Shown: in pieces, positions 63,258 to 64,000 of the stretch
Layout of the letters: every line of letters begins with the position of its first letter
How positions within the stretch are numbered: the first letter of the stretch is position 1
Assembly (NCBI GenBank): GCA_028280345.1
Contig: JANQLY010000015.1
Span: forward strand, 62,001-126,000
Source: Pseudomonadales bacterium
GTDB taxonomy: Bacteria > Pseudomonadota > Gammaproteobacteria > Pseudomonadales > UBA7239
Length of the DNA: 64,000 nt
Reading direction: 5' to 3'
Notes under the pieces: model-generated
Databases searched by the model: none
What the model was told of the DNA's origin: nothing
Seen by the model: the letters and a program-made list of their open reading frames with translations, nothing else
Made by a program: the position numbers and the translations under genes

Positions 63258-64000
63258 ATGAATTTTGATCCGGATTCAATCGAGCGTCGAGAAGGTGAGG
63301 TGGCCATTGTCACGGGTGCAAATAGTGGCGTGGGTTTTGAGGTGGCTGTGGGGCTTGCCCGCATCGGCTGCACGGTTGTGATGGCATGCCGCAATATGGA
63401 AAAGGCACGGCTTGCAAAAGCAGAGATTCTGGCGAGAGAGCCCGAAGCCAAACTGGATATTTTGCAACTGGACTTGTCGGACTATGCTTCGATAAAAGCT
63501 TTTGCAGAGGATTTCCGCTCACAATATGTTCAGCTCGATCTGCTTATCAATAATGCCGGGCTGCTGGATTATTCGTTGCAGATAAACAACAACGGTATCG
63601 AAAGGCAGTTTGCTACCAACCACCTGGGCCACTTTCTGCTAACGGCGTTGTTGATTGATCTGATGCCGAACTCTTCGTCTTCCAGAGTTGTGTCTCTGAG
63701 CAGCCTTGCGCATAAAAAAGCGGAAATCTTTTTCGATGACCTCAATTGTGAGCAGCAGACAAAATGGGATGCAGCTTATTGCCAGTCGAAACTGGCCTGC
63801 CTGATGTTTGCTGATGAGCTGCAAAGGCGTTTGCAACAGTCTGGTAGTAAAGTGCTATCGGTGTGTGCGCATCCGGGTGGTACGGATTCCGGACTGTTCG
63901 AGAATATGCCGAAGCTGCTCTATTACGCGATGAAAATCTTTGTTGGCCCTTTTATTCTCCACTCCAATGAGAGTGCGGCACGATCGATATTGATTGCAGC
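63258..64000 (+). CDS. Short-chain dehydrogenase/reductase, 3' end outside window
   Basis: The ATG at 63258 follows a GGAGGA site, and the frame stays open to the right edge, so at least 247 residues are visible. The cofactor motif VTGANSGVGFEVA (TGxxxGxG, about residues 20-27) and LLINNAGLLD (NNAG, about 97) are present. VVSLSSLAH carries the catalytic Ser, and AAYCQSKLA (about residue 173) carries YxxxK. It resembles retinol dehydrogenase/WW-domain-oxidoreductase-like SDRs and acts in the cytosol with NAD(P)H. It is the target of the divergent TetR repressor. The substrate is unknown. Confidence 0.93.
   Translation, partial: MNFDPDSIERREGEVAIVTGANSGVGFEVAVGLARIGCTVVMACRNMEKARLAKAEILAREPEAKLDILQLDLSDYASIKAFAEDFRSQYVQLDLLINNAGLLDYSLQINNNGIERQFATNHLGHFLLTALLIDLMPNSSSSRVVSLSSLAHKKAEIFFDDLNCEQQTKWDAAYCQSKLACLMFADELQRRLQQSGSKVLSVCAHPGGTDSGLFENMPKLLYYAMKIFVGPFILHSNESAARSILIA

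Overview
This window looks like the chromosome of a marine-type gammaproteobacterium, most likely near the Cellvibrionales/Spongiibacteraceae. That placement is inferred from gene content only. The clues are the alaS-lysC-csrA-tRNA-Ser(GCU) block also seen in pseudomonad-like genomes, plus BepA, PerM-type AI-2E, TrmL, HinT and NadA housekeeping genes. Steroid/lipid-type oxidoreductases and secreted calcium-binding repeat proteins fit the same picture.

Layout. 1-16.4 kb: catabolic and small-molecule genes. These are a partial amidohydrolase, two AT-rich hypotheticals, an NrtS-like small transporter, an HIBADH-like dehydrogenase, an MBL hydrolase, two lipase/esterase genes, a uracil-DNA-glycosylase-like gene and an AraC-methyltransferase fusion. 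They continue with a KstD-like flavoprotein, a 5-alpha-reductase-like membrane protein, a thioesterase, an FMN hydroxy-acid oxidase and a von Willebrand A protein with five tandem repeats. 16.5-25.2 kb: a giant secreted protein of 2658 residues behind a near-consensus CRP-type site. 25.3-42.9 kb: mostly housekeeping (nadA, bepA, tusA-like, perM-like, M16 protease, trmL, chrA, mobA, M23, trm112-like, hinT, alaS, lysC, csrA). 43.2 kb: tRNA-Ser followed by an unusual inverted copy of its own 3' end. 43.7-49.1 kb: an AT-rich accessory block with a HEPN-like protein, a lipoprotein-headed mini-Rhs toxin with its immunity gene, a displaced Rhs tip with a DUF1493-type partner, and tandem small membrane proteins. 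49.2-62.4 kb: a LuxR-type response regulator and a hybrid histidine kinase interleaved with two more giant secreted proteins and a DOMON-like secreted protein. 62.5-64 kb: a TetR repressor divergent from a short-chain dehydrogenase cut by the window edge, with two perfect operators covering both promoters.

The most interesting content is the family of three giant secreted proteins (17213-25189, 50030-55333, 58132-62412). By repeat counting, the RCC1-like repeats fall into five blocks of exactly seven. The FG-GAP/VCBS-like C-terminal modules of two proteins also have exactly seven repeats each. This predicts seven complete seven-bladed propellers, joined by acidic thrombospondin type 3-like calcium-binding rods. 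Nearly every RCC1 blade carries a Cys pair about nine residues apart. The 2658-residue protein is an internal duplication in which different globular domains sit between the same flanking sequences. The 1767-residue protein carries a buried HEVEH zinc-peptidase-like motif. The adjacent two-component genes may control this surface or secreted system, but that is inference.
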